Below, piece by piece: positions 17,544 to 26,942 of a DNA stretch of 64,000 nucleotides (positions within the stretch are counted from its first letter, which is position 1; each line of letters opens with the position of its first letter). Source of the stretch: Bradyrhizobium sp. KBS0727 (GTDB taxonomy: Bacteria > Pseudomonadota > Alphaproteobacteria > Rhizobiales > Xanthobacteraceae); assembly GCF_005937885.2 (NCBI RefSeq), contig NZ_CP042176.1, positions 4,893,501 to 4,957,500 of the forward strand. The letters are read 5' to 3'. The notes below the pieces were generated by a model, which was given only the letters and a program-made list of their open reading frames with translations, was not told the origin of the DNA and did not search any database. Position numbers and translations under genes: made by a program.

Positions 17544-18572
17544 TCAATCTTCTAGGGCGATCCGCTCGCCGCGCGCGACGCGCTGCACGAACTCCAGCCG
17601 AAGCAGCAATTCCTTCATGGCGGGCACGTCAAGCTGAACTGTGTTCTCCGAATTGTAGTCATGCTCCACGCTGATGCGGCGCTCGCCTTCTTCGACGAAT
17701 TTCGAGTAGTTCAAATCCCGACCGTCCGGTGGTACCCTATAATAGTTACCGCGGCTCTCGGCGTGACTCATCTCCTCCCGACTGAGTAGAGTTTCGTGGA
17801 GCTTCTCGCCGTGCCGCGTCCCGATCTCCAAAATCGGGTGGTTCGGCCGCCCCATCACCTCCAGCAGGGCGCGCGCCAGCACCGCTACGGTCGCGGCCGG
17901 TGCCTTCTGGACGAAGATGTCACCGTTCTGCCCGTGAGTGAACGCGTGCAGCACCAATTCCACTGATTCGTCGAGCGTCATCATGAATCTGGTCATTGCA
18001 GGATCGGTTATAGTGATCGGCTTGCCCGCAGCGATCTGCTCGACGAACAGCGGGATCACCGAGCCTCGGGATGCCATCACATTGCCATAGCGTGTTCCGC
18101 ACATCACGATACCCTGCAGATTGCGCGAAACCGCGACCAGGACCTTTTCCATCATGGCCTTGGACATCCCCATCGCGTTGACGGGATAAACAGCCTTGTC
18201 GGTGCTCAGGCACACCACGCGCTTGACATTCGCGGCAATGGCGGCTTCGAGAACGTTCTCGGTACCGAGAACGTTGGTGCGGACCGCCTCCATCGGATAG
18301 AATTCGCAGGACGGTACCTGCTTCAGCGCCGCGGCATGAAAGCAGTAGTCCACCCCGCGCATGGCCGCGGCGACACTGCGCGGTTCCCGCACGTCGCCGA
18401 TATAGAATTTCAGCTTCGGATCAGGATACTTCTTCCGCAGGTCATCCTGCTTCTTCTCATCCCTGCTGAAGATTCTGACTTCGCGTACCTCCGATTTAAG
18501 GAAGCGCTTCAGCACCGCCTTGCCAAACGAACCGGTTCCGCCCGTTATCAATAAAACCCGGTCATCAAACAT
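17544..18572 (-). CDS. fnlA: UDP-GlcNAc 4,6-dehydratase/5-epimerase (FnlA/WbjB/CapE)
   Basis: First enzyme of UDP-L-FucNAc synthesis, 342 aa, the CapE/WbjB length. The NAD(P) motif is TGGTGSFGKAVLKRFL; the active site is the MxxxK variant in NAMGMSKAMMEKVL with STDKAVYP before it. The C terminus, with YFxxRV-like and DVPAMKELLLRL segments, is as in CapE. PseB is a close relative, but the adjacent fnlB and fnlC decide the assignment. About 100 bases without a gene separate it from the upstream hisF-like gene. Confidence 0.93.
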   Translation of the reverse strand: MFDDRVLLITGGTGSFGKAVLKRFLKSEVREVRIFSRDEKKQDDLRKKYPDPKLKFYIGDVREPRSVAAAMRGVDYCFHAAALKQVPSCEFYPMEAVRTNVLGTENVLEAAIAANVKRVVCLSTDKAVYPVNAMGMSKAMMEKVLVAVSRNLQGIVMCGTRYGNVMASRGSVIPLFVEQIAAGKPITITDPAMTRFMMTLDESVELVLHAFTHGQNGDIFVQKAPAATVAVLARALLEVMGRPNHPILEIGTRHGEKLHETLLSREEMSHAESRGNYYRVPPDGRDLNYSKFVEEGERRISVEHDYNSENTVQLDVPAMKELLLRLEFVQRVARGERIALED

Positions 18573-18673
18573 GCGAAATTCCGAACATCAGGCCTATCTC
18601 TCGCCTATCGCGCCCATTCCTGGCTGTGTACTTCGTCAGACCACGTTAACCGGAGCAAGTCGTCCAGCAATTC

Positions 18674-19450
18674 CTACCGCAAAGCAAGCTGAAAAAGCTC
18701 GTCCCTTTTTGCCGGTTCGGGATAGTTAATCAGCACCGCCCGGTACGGTCCCTTGAACACAAAAAGGCTACCGGCAGCTGCCCCGACCACGCCACACGAC
18801 GCCACCAGCTCGCCGATGTGCGCGAGCGAGCCGGCGCCGCCCAGCAGCGTTACCGGAAGCTTCACGGCCTGCCGCACGGATCGCGCCAACGCCAGGTCGT
18901 AGCCCTTCATCCGGCCGTCGTTATCGATGGAATTAACCACGATTTCGCCAGCCCCGCGCGACTCGGCCTCCAGCGCCATCTCGATGACCGAGCGCCCGGA
19001 ATTGCGCGTGCCGTTGTGGGTCCAGGCCAGATCGCTGCCGGTTCGCGAGTCCTTCTTCGCGTCGATCACAACGACCACGCTTTGCCCACCGATTTCCTGG
19101 GCCGCGGCCGAAACAAGCTCGGGTGTCTCGATCGCAGCCGAACTGATCGCGATCTTCTCGACCCCGAGACCGATGATACGCTTGGCCTGCGCGACCGTCT
19201 TGACGCCGCCGCCGTAACACAGCGGCATCCGGCATTCCGCTGCAAGGTTGGCAACCATCTTGAAGTCGGGCTCGGCACCGCGAGCCGTCGCGTCGATATC
19301 GAAAACCGCAAGCTCGTCCGCCTGCTTCTCGTTGAATATCTTGACGGCGTTGATCGGATCGCCGACGTATTTTGGTTCTTTGAACGCGACCGTCTTCACG
19401 AGCCCCCCGTTGTGGACCAGCAGACAGGGTATAATTCTCGGACGCAGCAT
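18674..19450 (-). CDS. HisF-like acetamidino-modification protein (WbuZ/HisF2), cassette B
   Basis: (beta/alpha)8 cyclase-like subunit of the imidazole-glycerol-phosphate synthase family, 258 aa from ATG 19450. It reads MLRPRIIPCLLVHNGGLVKTV, where biosynthetic HisF would have RIIPCLDVxxGRVVKG; the altered DVxxG region is typical of the surface-sugar HisF2/AglZ group. DIDATARG and the GGG and NSIDNDGRM motifs are present. With the HisH-like and amidotransferase genes upstream it is expected to form the ammonia-supplying complex that turns a sugar N-acetyl group into an acetamidino group. The HisH gene ends 2 bases before its start. Confidence 0.9.
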   Translation of the reverse strand: MLRPRIIPCLLVHNGGLVKTVAFKEPKYVGDPINAVKIFNEKQADELAVFDIDATARGAEPDFKMVANLAAECRMPLCYGGGVKTVAQAKRIIGLGVEKIAISSAAIETPELVSAAAQEIGGQSVVVVIDAKKDSRTGSDLAWTHNGTRNSGRSVIEMALEAESRGAGEIVVNSIDNDGRMKGYDLALARSVRQAVKLPVTLLGGAGSLAHIGELVASCGVVGAAAGSLFVFKGPYRAVLINYPEPAKRDELFQLALR

Positions 19451-19452
19451 GC

Positions 19453-20067
19453 TCAGAGCTCCGCGAAGTTTCGCAACAGACGGTTGCCGAAACCGTGGCT
19501 CTTTTCTGGATGAAACTGCACCCCATAGATGTTGGAAGACTGCACCGCGCAGACGAATTCCGTCCCGTAACTGCAAGTTGCCAGTGCATCTTCATCGCGA
19601 TCGCAGCTCATGTAGTACGAATGCAGAAAATAGAATCTCGCCTTGTCGTGAAGTTCATCGAACAGCTTACCTTGCAACAGCGGCCGCACGTCGTTCCAGC
19701 CCATATGCGGCACCGGCAAGTTACTCGTGGCCTCGTTCGACTTGAACGCCCTGACTTCGCCGTCGATCCAGCCGAGGCCTGGCAGACTGCCCTCCTCGCT
19801 GGAGCGGGCAAGGATCTGCATGCCGACACACACCCCGATCACCGGCACCTTGTCCCCGAGCACCATCTCATCGAGCGCGGCGCGCATCCCCGACTCCTGG
19901 AGCAGCCGCATCGCGTGATCGAAATGCCCCACACCCGGCAGAACTAGCTTCGAGGCGCCCTTCAGGTCGGCGGCGGTTCTGGCCACCGAGACCTTGATGT
20001 TGGCCCGGTTGTAGACGCTGGCAAACGCTGCAATGTTGCCGAGCCCGTAATCGACGATGGCAATCAT
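19453..20067 (-). CDS. HisH-like glutamine amidotransferase (WbuY/HisH2), cassette B
   Basis: Class I glutamine amidotransferase, 204 aa. The triad is visible: Cys in GVCVGMQILARSSEEGSLPG, and His-Glu in VQFHPEKSHGFG. It begins MIAIVDYGLGNIAAFASVYN, as in HisH. It would release ammonia for the sugar amidotransferase encoded by the gene it overlaps (ATGA, 20064-20067). Not a histidine biosynthesis gene by context, since no other his genes are near. Confidence 0.91.
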   Translation of the reverse strand: MIAIVDYGLGNIAAFASVYNRANIKVSVARTAADLKGASKLVLPGVGHFDHAMRLLQESGMRAALDEMVLGDKVPVIGVCVGMQILARSSEEGSLPGLGWIDGEVRAFKSNEATSNLPVPHMGWNDVRPLLQGKLFDELHDKARFYFLHSYYMSCDRDEDALATCSYGTEFVCAVQSSNIYGVQFHPEKSHGFGNRLLRNFAEL

Positions 20068-21212
20068 CGCACCATCATCTTTTGCACGCCCAACGCGCGC
20101 AGCACCTTGGTCCCGAGATTGATCAGTGGCATGCTGGACTTGTAGTTTCGGTAGCTCTTGTTCGGCCCGTTCATCAGCGCGCGCAGTTCCGCGACGGTCA
20201 GGTCGAGCTTGGTTGCGACATACTCGAACTCGTGCGCCATTGTCTCCTCGTCATAGGCGGGCCGTGCGATCCGCCGCAGCGCCTCGTCCCGCGACAGCTG
20301 CCCGGTCAGGATCAGGCTGGAAAAATGCGCGCGGCGCTTGTCGTAGCCGAATTTGACCGGGAGCCAATAGCCCTCATAGAAGCGGGTGAAGCGGGATTCG
20401 TAGTGCTTGTGGGCGTATTTTTGCCAGCCGAAACGGTCGGCCAGCTCCTGCATCGCCTCTTCCTTGATGTAGGGGAAGTTGTTGAGCGGCTTTACGATCC
20501 GCATACCCTTGACAAAGCGGTGGTAGAGCTTGTGGGTAAAGATATCGGTCAGCGGAAACGTCTTCAGTGGACGGGTGCCGAACCGGGCGTGAATGTCCTT
20601 CAACTGTCGCAGGTCGGTGGCGTGATAGTGCCACTCGAGCGGCTCGCGCACGCACTCGGTGGAATAGTTCGCACCGGTAATGACGTATTTGAAGCCGTGG
20701 CTGGCCGCAAAATTGTACAGAGCGGCGAAGAAGGCGTGATCCTGCGGCGTATCGAGATGCGGAACCTGGGCCTTAATGAAGGCGAGCTGAAGATCCTTCA
20801 TCTCCTGCCAGTCGATCACCTCAGTGTGCAGGTCGAGGCCGAGACCGTCAACCATCTTCTCGATGTTGTTGACCGATTGCTGGGAATTCCACCCCGCATC
20901 GACGTGAAAGATCAGGGGGCGCAACTCGAGCTTTTCCTTGGCGAGCATGGCGACATAGGAGCTGTCGACGCCGCCGCTGACCCCGATGATGCAGTCGTGC
21001 TCGCGATCCCGACCCTCGTTGCGGATGGTTTTGGCGACCGCGAGCATCTCGCGCTCGCCGCGCGCATCCGGATGCCAGTTCGGCAGAATGTTCTGGTGGA
21101 AGTTGTTGCAGTAGTCGCACCAGCCGCGGCTATCAAAGGTGATGTTCGAGTCCGACGTATCCATAATGCAGCTGGCGCAGATCTTGTACGCGCGCTTCGA
21201 AGAATCATTCAT
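20064..21212 (-). CDS. N-acetyl sugar amidotransferase (WbuX/WbpG/PseA family), cassette B
   Basis: ATP-pyrophosphatase-type amidotransferase, 382 aa from ATG 21212 (TTG 21242 would add ten residues). A zinc-ribbon-like N terminus is visible with CASCIMDTSD and CDYCNNF, then the PP-loop GVSGGVDSSYVAMLAKE. The family (WbuX, WbpG, PseA) converts an N-acetyl group of a nucleotide or lipid-linked sugar to N-acetimidoyl using ammonia from HisH/HisF partners. Next to fnlABC and a WbuB-like transferase the likely product is L-FucNAm, as in E. coli O145-type clusters (recalled, not checked). Confidence 0.91.
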   Translation of the reverse strand: MNDSSKRAYKICASCIMDTSDSNITFDSRGWCDYCNNFHQNILPNWHPDARGEREMLAVAKTIRNEGRDREHDCIIGVSGGVDSSYVAMLAKEKLELRPLIFHVDAGWNSQQSVNNIEKMVDGLGLDLHTEVIDWQEMKDLQLAFIKAQVPHLDTPQDHAFFAALYNFAASHGFKYVITGANYSTECVREPLEWHYHATDLRQLKDIHARFGTRPLKTFPLTDIFTHKLYHRFVKGMRIVKPLNNFPYIKEEAMQELADRFGWQKYAHKHYESRFTRFYEGYWLPVKFGYDKRRAHFSSLILTGQLSRDEALRRIARPAYDEETMAHEFEYVATKLDLTVAELRALMNGPNKSYRNYKSSMPLINLGTKVLRALGVQKMMVR

Positions 21213-21254
21213 AACGGTCTGACTTCGGTCAATGTTGGACAAAGTTGATTGATC

Positions 21255-22478
21255 TCAGGCGCGGGTACGGTCGAACTGCACGACCCGCGCATAGACCGCC
21301 AGCAATTTCCTAGCATTCGCCTCGGGATTGAAGTTCTTTTCCGCCAGTTTCCTGGCGTTGGCGCCCATCCGGCGGACATGCTCGGGATGATCGGCAAGAT
21401 GCATGATCGCCGCAGCGAGCTTTTGAGGGTTCCGGCCCGGAATGGCAAGTCCTGTCTCACCGTCGACGAGCGTATCGGGGAACGGATTTTCCACCGCGAC
21501 AATCGACGGAACCGAGGAAAACGCCGCCTCGAACACCGGCCGCCCCGGTGCATCGAAGTGCGACGGGAAGGCGATGACGTCGATCCGTTCATAGACACGC
21601 TGAATGTCAACGGTCGGACCGAGCAGGTGAAAGCTACCGGAGAGGCCCTCTTCCCCGACCCGGACCGCGAGTTCCTCCTGGACGTTTTGCGCCAACCCAG
21701 CGGCGTCCAGCAGGCGCGCTTTCAGCCCCTGATCGACGACGGTTACGCCGCCGACGATCACATACTCTACGTCGCGGCCGGCCGCCCGTACGAGCCGTGC
21801 CGCCTCCAGCAGATCGAACAACCCCTTTGAATGATGCAGGTTGCCGACGAAGCCGATCTTAAGCGACGTCGGGCGGAGCGCGTCGAGCTTGGCCTGCATC
21901 GCCTCGTCCGGCCGGGCCAGCTTCTTCGGCGTGAACGAATTCTGGATTACGTCCACATCAAGCGACGTGGGCAAGGTCGCCCGAGTCGTTTCATTGATCG
22001 CGATGATCGCGGCTGCCTTCCTGCGCAGCCGCTCGAATAGCCAACGGCACCTTATCGACTCTTCGTCCATCCGCGTCGGCGAGCGCACATGGACCACGAG
22101 CGGGGCACGGAACAGCCAGCGCGCAATCAAGCCTGGGATGATGCACAATACCTCGTTGACGTGAATGACGTCGACGGTCTTCCAGCGGGCACGCGCCCGC
22201 AAAAGGGCTAAAATGGTGAAAGGGAAATAGAACATTTCCCTGATCAAGATCAGCCAGCGCACGCCGCGATAGTAGCTGTAGCGCGTGTTGTCGAATTTCG
22301 TGAGCCCGCGCGTCACCACCATGTCTTTCGCGATCTGCGAATAGAAATTCAGCGCCGTGCCCTGCACCGCGACAAAATACGGATCGACGGCGCCGGCCGA
22401 CAGCGGCCTTACCACCTCAAAAAGGCTGCGGGACGCGCCACCTAGCGGTCCATCGCTGTCCAGATACAAGACCTTCAT
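21255..22478 (-). CDS. Family 4 glycosyltransferase
   Basis: GT-B glycosyltransferase, 407 aa from ATG 22478; a TTG at 22538 would overlap the upstream stop and add 20 residues. The N terminus KVLYLDSDGPLGGASRSLFEV is a GT4 glycine-rich loop. The C-terminal donor domain has KIGFVGNLHHSKGLFDLLEA and the E-x7-E motif region APGRPVFEAAFSSVPSIVAVE (Glu-x7-Glu type). Donor and acceptor are unknown; it presumably adds one sugar of the O-unit. It ends 12 bases before the cassette B amidotransferase region. Confidence 0.87.
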   Translation of the reverse strand: MKVLYLDSDGPLGGASRSLFEVVRPLSAGAVDPYFVAVQGTALNFYSQIAKDMVVTRGLTKFDNTRYSYYRGVRWLILIREMFYFPFTILALLRARARWKTVDVIHVNEVLCIIPGLIARWLFRAPLVVHVRSPTRMDEESIRCRWLFERLRRKAAAIIAINETTRATLPTSLDVDVIQNSFTPKKLARPDEAMQAKLDALRPTSLKIGFVGNLHHSKGLFDLLEAARLVRAAGRDVEYVIVGGVTVVDQGLKARLLDAAGLAQNVQEELAVRVGEEGLSGSFHLLGPTVDIQRVYERIDVIAFPSHFDAPGRPVFEAAFSSVPSIVAVENPFPDTLVDGETGLAIPGRNPQKLAAAIMHLADHPEHVRRMGANARKLAEKNFNPEANARKLLAVYARVVQFDRTRA

Positions 22479-22534
22479 CAGTTTTCCACTCACATTCGCA
22501 ACGTCAGCGCCCCTGCCCGAAGCGGCTCCCCAAA

Positions 22535-23194
22535 TCAAGCCTCATTGGCCAGCAGTCTCGCGAGCTTCCTGCCGGGGATATAGCGCAGGATGTCGTCAGG
22601 TCCAGGGAGTCTCGACAACTCGGTACCGTCGAGAACGTAGAGGTCACCGGTATGCTGGCATCGCCACTCACCGGATCCGGAAAGTGGGAGTTCCACCCGC
22701 TCGCCGAACGCGCTGACCCAGCCCACCTGGCGCGCGGGAGCACCGAGCATCAACGACCAGTCCTTCGCGCTCTTGGTGAGCACGGCGCCGGCACCCAGAA
22801 AGGTTCCGGTGCCGACCGTGATACCCGGAACCACAGTTGAGTTTGCCCCAAGGGTCACCCCGGTTCGGACCAGCGTCTTTTGGAATATCTCGCGCCTGTT
22901 GACGGCAGCGCGCGGGAACGAAATATGCGTGAACACCATGAACGGGGCACAGAATACGAAATCCTCGAGTTCGACATGCGAAAATACCGAGACGGAATTT
23001 CCGAGCCGGCAGGCGTTCCCCACGATAGCGCTGTTTCCGATGTAGTTGTTTTGTCCGAGGTTACAGTTCTCACCGACGACTGCGCCAGCCTCAAGGTGGG
23101 AAAAATGCCATACCGAACTGAAGGCGCCGATCTTTGCCCCCGCATCGACCACCGCGGTAGGGTGCACATAAGTCGTCGCGTTTTGCATTCTCAT
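22535..23194 (-). CDS. WbpD-like left-handed beta-helix acetyltransferase
   Basis: Hexapeptide-repeat N-acetyltransferase, 219 aa. It opens YVHPTAVVDAGAKIGAFSSV and continues through [LIV]-G-x4 repeats to GTGTFLGAGAVLTKSAKDW and GAPARQVGWVS. The order and ending match WbpD/WlbB, which acetylates the 3-amino group of UDP-GlcNAc(3N)A. It would partner with the WbpA-like dehydrogenase, but no intact WbpE aminotransferase is visible in the window. The last 50 residues form a small cysteine- and tryptophan-containing tail seen in longer family members. It overlaps the polymerase gene by 4 bases. Confidence 0.88.
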   Translation of the reverse strand: MRMQNATTYVHPTAVVDAGAKIGAFSSVWHFSHLEAGAVVGENCNLGQNNYIGNSAIVGNACRLGNSVSVFSHVELEDFVFCAPFMVFTHISFPRAAVNRREIFQKTLVRTGVTLGANSTVVPGITVGTGTFLGAGAVLTKSAKDWSLMLGAPARQVGWVSAFGERVELPLSGSGEWRCQHTGDLYVLDGTELSRLPGPDDILRYIPGRKLARLLANEA

Positions 23195-24525
23195 CCTGCC
23201 TGTAAACTATCTGGAGGCGCGCCTTTGGCCCAGTCGGATTCGCTGGTTGCAGTTTTTGCGAAGGTAAAGCCCTTGGCGCCCTTTGTCATGATCAATAGAA
23301 AAATCAAAAACATGGCATCCGATGGGTGGAACACGCTGCCCCAGGTCATCATCAGCGTGAACAATGGCGGAAAGCACGCGCACGCCCACCGATCGTCCGT
23401 CCGCGCCAGTGCTCGCAGACGCGCCACCAGGTAGACAGTAAACAGAAGGCCCGGCAGCCCGTAGACGACGAGCAGCCTGGTCGGCAACGCTTCCGATCCC
23501 TCGCTGATGATGATCGTATCGGGATTCTCTACAGTTTTCGCAACGAGCCCGTAGAAATCGGCACTCCCCCATCCCATCAGCCAACGACTAGATGCGAACA
23601 GACTCCATTGCTGGTCCCACAGCCATGGCCGATAGAGTTGGTAGGCGATCGCATCAACTGTAAGATTTTTTTCGCCGCGCAGCAGAAGCGTCGATACCCA
23701 GGAATATTCCTGGATTCTGTAGAGAATATTCGCGGATACGCCCATCGCGATGACAAAGCCAAAGGCAACGAAAAGCGCGATCCAGAACATGAGTCGTGGC
23801 CGCGGTTCCCGCCATCTGCCGAACCACAGTCGCAGGACGACATACATCAACGCGGCGATCAATGCGGCACGCACAAAGGAAAACACCAGAAAATAGCCTG
23901 CGACCGCTATTAGCACCGACCGACCACGCATTGGCTCCGCGTCCCTCGTGAGGACTAGCAGGAGCGCGAGCGACAGCATGCCGGAATAAGCGATGTTGGG
24001 GAAGAACGACACCCGCCATATCCCGAAGTCAGGTAACGCCCTTCCCGGGATGAGACTGTACGGATTCAGCGTCGCGGCGCTCAGAATAATGACACCGGTC
24101 AGAATCAGCGCGATGTAGAGCCTCGCCAAATCCCTCGTATCGAGCGCCGCGCGATCCGTAGAGACCCATGCGGTTATGAAAACCAGCAGCAAAAGTTGCG
24201 CGGCGGCACGGACATCGCCGGTGAAAATCTCCCACGATCCCGCCAGCAACAGCATAACGAACAAAGGACCGCATCGGCCAAACAGGATCCGGAAGATCTC
24301 CGGAAAGCTGACCAGCAGCGGCAGGATCGCGAGACTAACGTAAGCGAAATATTGCCAGGACCCCCGTTCGATTGCGGTGGTCTGGAGAACCGACATCGTC
24401 ATGAACAGCGAAAGCGTGACATAGACCAGCATCGTGACATTGCGTCGCGGATGCTTTAGCTCCGCTGCAGGGCGATAAGGCACCGCCGGCACCTGCGAAA
24501 CGAGGGTGGTCGTCATTTCGGACAC
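23191..24525 (-). CDS. O-antigen polymerase/ligase-like membrane protein (Wzy candidate)
   Basis: Integral membrane protein, 444 aa, with about ten to eleven hydrophobic segments. The large central loop holds WRVSFFPNIAYSGMLSLALLL and later LMGWGSADFYGLVAKTVENP with a following LLVVYGLPGLLFTVYLVARL, the arrangement of the Wzy/WaaL superfamily (loop before the last helices). Position between wzx-like, GT and sugar genes favours O-unit polymerase over ligase. Sequence identity in this family is low, so the exact role is inferred. It overlaps the 489-aa gene by 13 bases. Confidence 0.7.
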   Translation of the reverse strand: MSEMTTTLVSQVPAVPYRPAAELKHPRRNVTMLVYVTLSLFMTMSVLQTTAIERGSWQYFAYVSLAILPLLVSFPEIFRILFGRCGPLFVMLLLAGSWEIFTGDVRAAAQLLLLVFITAWVSTDRAALDTRDLARLYIALILTGVIILSAATLNPYSLIPGRALPDFGIWRVSFFPNIAYSGMLSLALLLVLTRDAEPMRGRSVLIAVAGYFLVFSFVRAALIAALMYVVLRLWFGRWREPRPRLMFWIALFVAFGFVIAMGVSANILYRIQEYSWVSTLLLRGEKNLTVDAIAYQLYRPWLWDQQWSLFASSRWLMGWGSADFYGLVAKTVENPDTIIISEGSEALPTRLLVVYGLPGLLFTVYLVARLRALARTDDRWACACFPPLFTLMMTWGSVFHPSDAMFLIFLLIMTKGAKGFTFAKTATSESDWAKGAPPDSLQAG

Positions 24526-25982
24526 TGCCTTCCCGGGCTATCACCGCAGGCAACCGGCTGATCGGAAATGCGCGATTCCGCTAGGCCGATTGCCAGCTTT
24601 CGCATATTGGCAACGAAGCCGGGCTCCGAGAACCGGTAGATATCTTCGAACCCGAAGTCGACCGGCGATGCGGCGATCGCCCAGACATCGGCGGGGTCTC
24701 GGGCGAGGAAGATCTGAGTTCCGTCAACCGCCGGGAGCAATTGTTCATGGCCCGCCAGCGGAATGACGATGGTCCGGACACCGAGCGCGGCAGCGTCGAA
24801 GTGACATGCCGAGGCAATGCTGAAATGCAGATCCGCTTTGACGAGCAGGTCGAACACGTTTGGTTGCTCGGAACCGCCGATTACCCTAATCCGCTCACTA
24901 GTCTGCAAGCCCGCAAAATCCAGATTGTCGCGATCGTAGACCGGATGGAGCTTGATCGATAGTCGCCAATCCACCTCCGGGGGAGCCACCGCGATCATTT
25001 CCTTGATCCAGCTCACCAGCCGCTTGCTATCCAGACCCTGGGTCGTCAGCACAAAATGCACCGACTTGTCGCCCGCGCGCGCGCGCCTGCGAAGCCTCGC
25101 TTCATCGATCAATTCGCTTCCCACCGCGACGGCGTGATCCCGGCCTTGGCGCGTTCCTGCCAATTGCTCGATCCAATAGCGCCCCCGGCTGGCGAGGACG
25201 TCGGGAAGTATCAGATCCGCAGCCGGGCCCGTCACCCAGGCAGGTATCGCGTCGGGGTGACTGGCGTCGAATATACCATGCTGGAGCTCGACGAAGAGCA
25301 CGTTTTGCCTATGCGATGCAATCCGCAATGCATATTCGCCGGTATCCGAAACGAGCACCGCTTTCGGCCGGACTCGCGCGAGAAGCAGTCGGTAGAGCCG
25401 GACCTGCCAGTAGACCGTCGAAAGCCGCAGCCGCAGGATCGTGGGGCTGATCTCCAGCCCAAGTTCCCGCTGCAGCGTGTCGGCCAACCGCCAACAAAGC
25501 TCCTTGGCCCTGACCGGCATCAACAGGCCTAGAATGCGCCCCCAAAATGTGAACACCACGGGATCGAGTTCCGCCGGCTTCGATGCCCGAGCGGCCTGCT
25601 CGTCAAAATCCGGGCTGTTAATTTCCTCCATCTTTAGAAAGGTGCCTCCGTCCTCAAGCAGGCCGTCGAAATAGACGTCCCGGAACCGGTCACCCTCCTT
25701 GATGCGCAATCCCGAACGGCAGGTCTTCACCAGCAAGTCGCGGGCCTCGCCACGGAGCAGAACCTTGACAAGCCCGAAAGTCGCCAAAATCGCCTCGATG
25801 CTGCGTACCGCTGCCGGTCTCGCCGGCTGCGACAACGGCACATCTTCCAGCTTTCGAAACACCATGTTCCGCATCACACGCCAGGCGCACCAGCCGTCAA
25901 TCCGGGACGAGAACAGATCGTTTCGCCGTTCCATGGCGACGAACGCCTGCTGCCGCGCCGTCCACGAATCATCACCGCTCAC
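24513..25982 (-). CDS. GT-B-like surface polysaccharide protein, function unknown
   Basis: 489 aa, no transmembrane segment seen. Landmarks: VLFVELQHGIFDASHPDAIP (residues 228-247, His in QHG), LSIKLHPVYD (341-350, the K-x-HP motif) and DLHFSIASACHFDAAALGVR (384-403). The QHG...KLHP...S-x-E/D order is that of capsule-synthesis GT-B enzymes (KpsS/LipB, sialyl- and Kdo-transferase-like and CDP-glycerol transferases). It could transfer the nonulosonic acid made by the leg genes, since no other candidate is obvious; this is inference. It starts 4 bases after the oxidoreductase stop. Confidence 0.6.
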   Translation of the reverse strand: MSGDDSWTARQQAFVAMERRNDLFSSRIDGWCAWRVMRNMVFRKLEDVPLSQPARPAAVRSIEAILATFGLVKVLLRGEARDLLVKTCRSGLRIKEGDRFRDVYFDGLLEDGGTFLKMEEINSPDFDEQAARASKPAELDPVVFTFWGRILGLLMPVRAKELCWRLADTLQRELGLEISPTILRLRLSTVYWQVRLYRLLLARVRPKAVLVSDTGEYALRIASHRQNVLFVELQHGIFDASHPDAIPAWVTGPAADLILPDVLASRGRYWIEQLAGTRQGRDHAVAVGSELIDEARLRRRARAGDKSVHFVLTTQGLDSKRLVSWIKEMIAVAPPEVDWRLSIKLHPVYDRDNLDFAGLQTSERIRVIGGSEQPNVFDLLVKADLHFSIASACHFDAAALGVRTIVIPLAGHEQLLPAVDGTQIFLARDPADVWAIAASPVDFGFEDIYRFSEPGFVANMRKLAIGLAESRISDQPVACGDSPGRQCPK

Positions 25983-25986
25983 CTGA

Positions 25987-26931
25987 TCATCTCAATCCAT
26001 AGATGTCGGCGCAAAGCGCCATCGAACGTGCCGCATCCCCGACGGAGGCGAGCGTCGTCTCGCCGCTGACCAGAAAACGGACGAACTGCTCTGCCTGATG
26101 GCGAAGTCCCGGCTTGAAATCGCGGTCGATTGCGTCGATCGCGACTTCGACAAGCTGGCGCTCGCCGCGGCGCTGTACTCCCAGCTTTTCTAGCGGGCGC
26201 AATTCGAAACGCGCAGACTGGTTGGTCACCGTCACCGACCATGGCCCCGGTCCGTCCCATACCGCCTGGTAGACGCCGACGTCACCGCTTGAAAACCGGA
26301 TCGTAGCCACCACGAATCTCGGCCGCCGGGAATCCCACGAAACGGCCGGCGAAACCGAGGCGATCTCGCCGCGGCCGAATGCACAGAAGTAGTCGACCAG
26401 ATGAATGGAGTTGGCAAACATATAGTTGTTCACCACCCTTTCCGGCTGTCCGGAGTCGCGAACCGCGGTCAGATCCTGCTGGTCGAGAACGGAAATCAGC
26501 CGCGGACTATCGTCTTGCGCCAGTCCTTCCAGGGCATGCCGCGTCGCCGAATAGGATCGCCGATTGAGCGCGACAAACGCCCTCGCCGCCGCCGCACCGC
26601 TGGCGGCGAGAATTTGCCAAGCCTCAGCAAGATCAATTCCGATCGGTTTTTCGAGCAGGCAGGCCCACGGCTGGCGAAAGCATTCCAGGGAGACGTCCAG
26701 CATCGACAATTCGTTGACAGCGACCACGACGGCGTCGGCCTGAGTCTCCCGATACATCGCAGCGACGGTCTCGAACACCGGCGCTCGGTACTCTGCGGCG
26801 AGCGCCTCCGCCCGCGCACGGCTTCGCCCGCAGACCCCAACGATCGACACCCCTGGGAGCGATACAAAGGCCTTGGCGTGCTGGCCCGCCATGTAGCCGG
26901 CGCCAACGATGGCTATTTTCCACGTCTTCAT
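25987..26931 (-). CDS. Gfo/Idh/MocA-family oxidoreductase (second copy)
   Basis: NAD(P)-dependent sugar oxidoreductase, 314 aa from ATG 26931; an ATG at 26952 overlaps the upstream stop and is equally possible. Rossmann motif KIAIVGAGYMAGQHAKAF, the EKP motif in ACLLEKPIGIDLAE, and SIHLVDYFCAFGRGE in the C-terminal domain. Family members include WbpB (3-dehydrogenation of UDP-GlcNAcA), so a WbpB-like role with the WbpA-like gene is possible. Two different family members sit side by side here. Confidence 0.85.
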   Translation of the reverse strand: MKTWKIAIVGAGYMAGQHAKAFVSLPGVSIVGVCGRSRARAEALAAEYRAPVFETVAAMYRETQADAVVVAVNELSMLDVSLECFRQPWACLLEKPIGIDLAEAWQILAASGAAAARAFVALNRRSYSATRHALEGLAQDDSPRLISVLDQQDLTAVRDSGQPERVVNNYMFANSIHLVDYFCAFGRGEIASVSPAVSWDSRRPRFVVATIRFSSGDVGVYQAVWDGPGPWSVTVTNQSARFELRPLEKLGVQRRGERQLVEVAIDAIDRDFKPGLRHQAEQFVRFLVSGETTLASVGDAARSMALCADIYGLR

Positions 26932-26942
26932 TGGAACGGCAT

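Noticed and set aside
17544..18572. Reading this dehydratase as PseB (pseudaminic acid pathway)
   Set aside because: It is followed directly by fnlB (SDR-cupin) and fnlC, and the nonulosonic genes use a NeuC-type epimerase rather than PseG.
18674..20067. Histidine biosynthesis hisF/hisH
   Set aside because: No other his genes are nearby, the HisF active-site region is altered, and both genes are coupled to a sugar amidotransferase.
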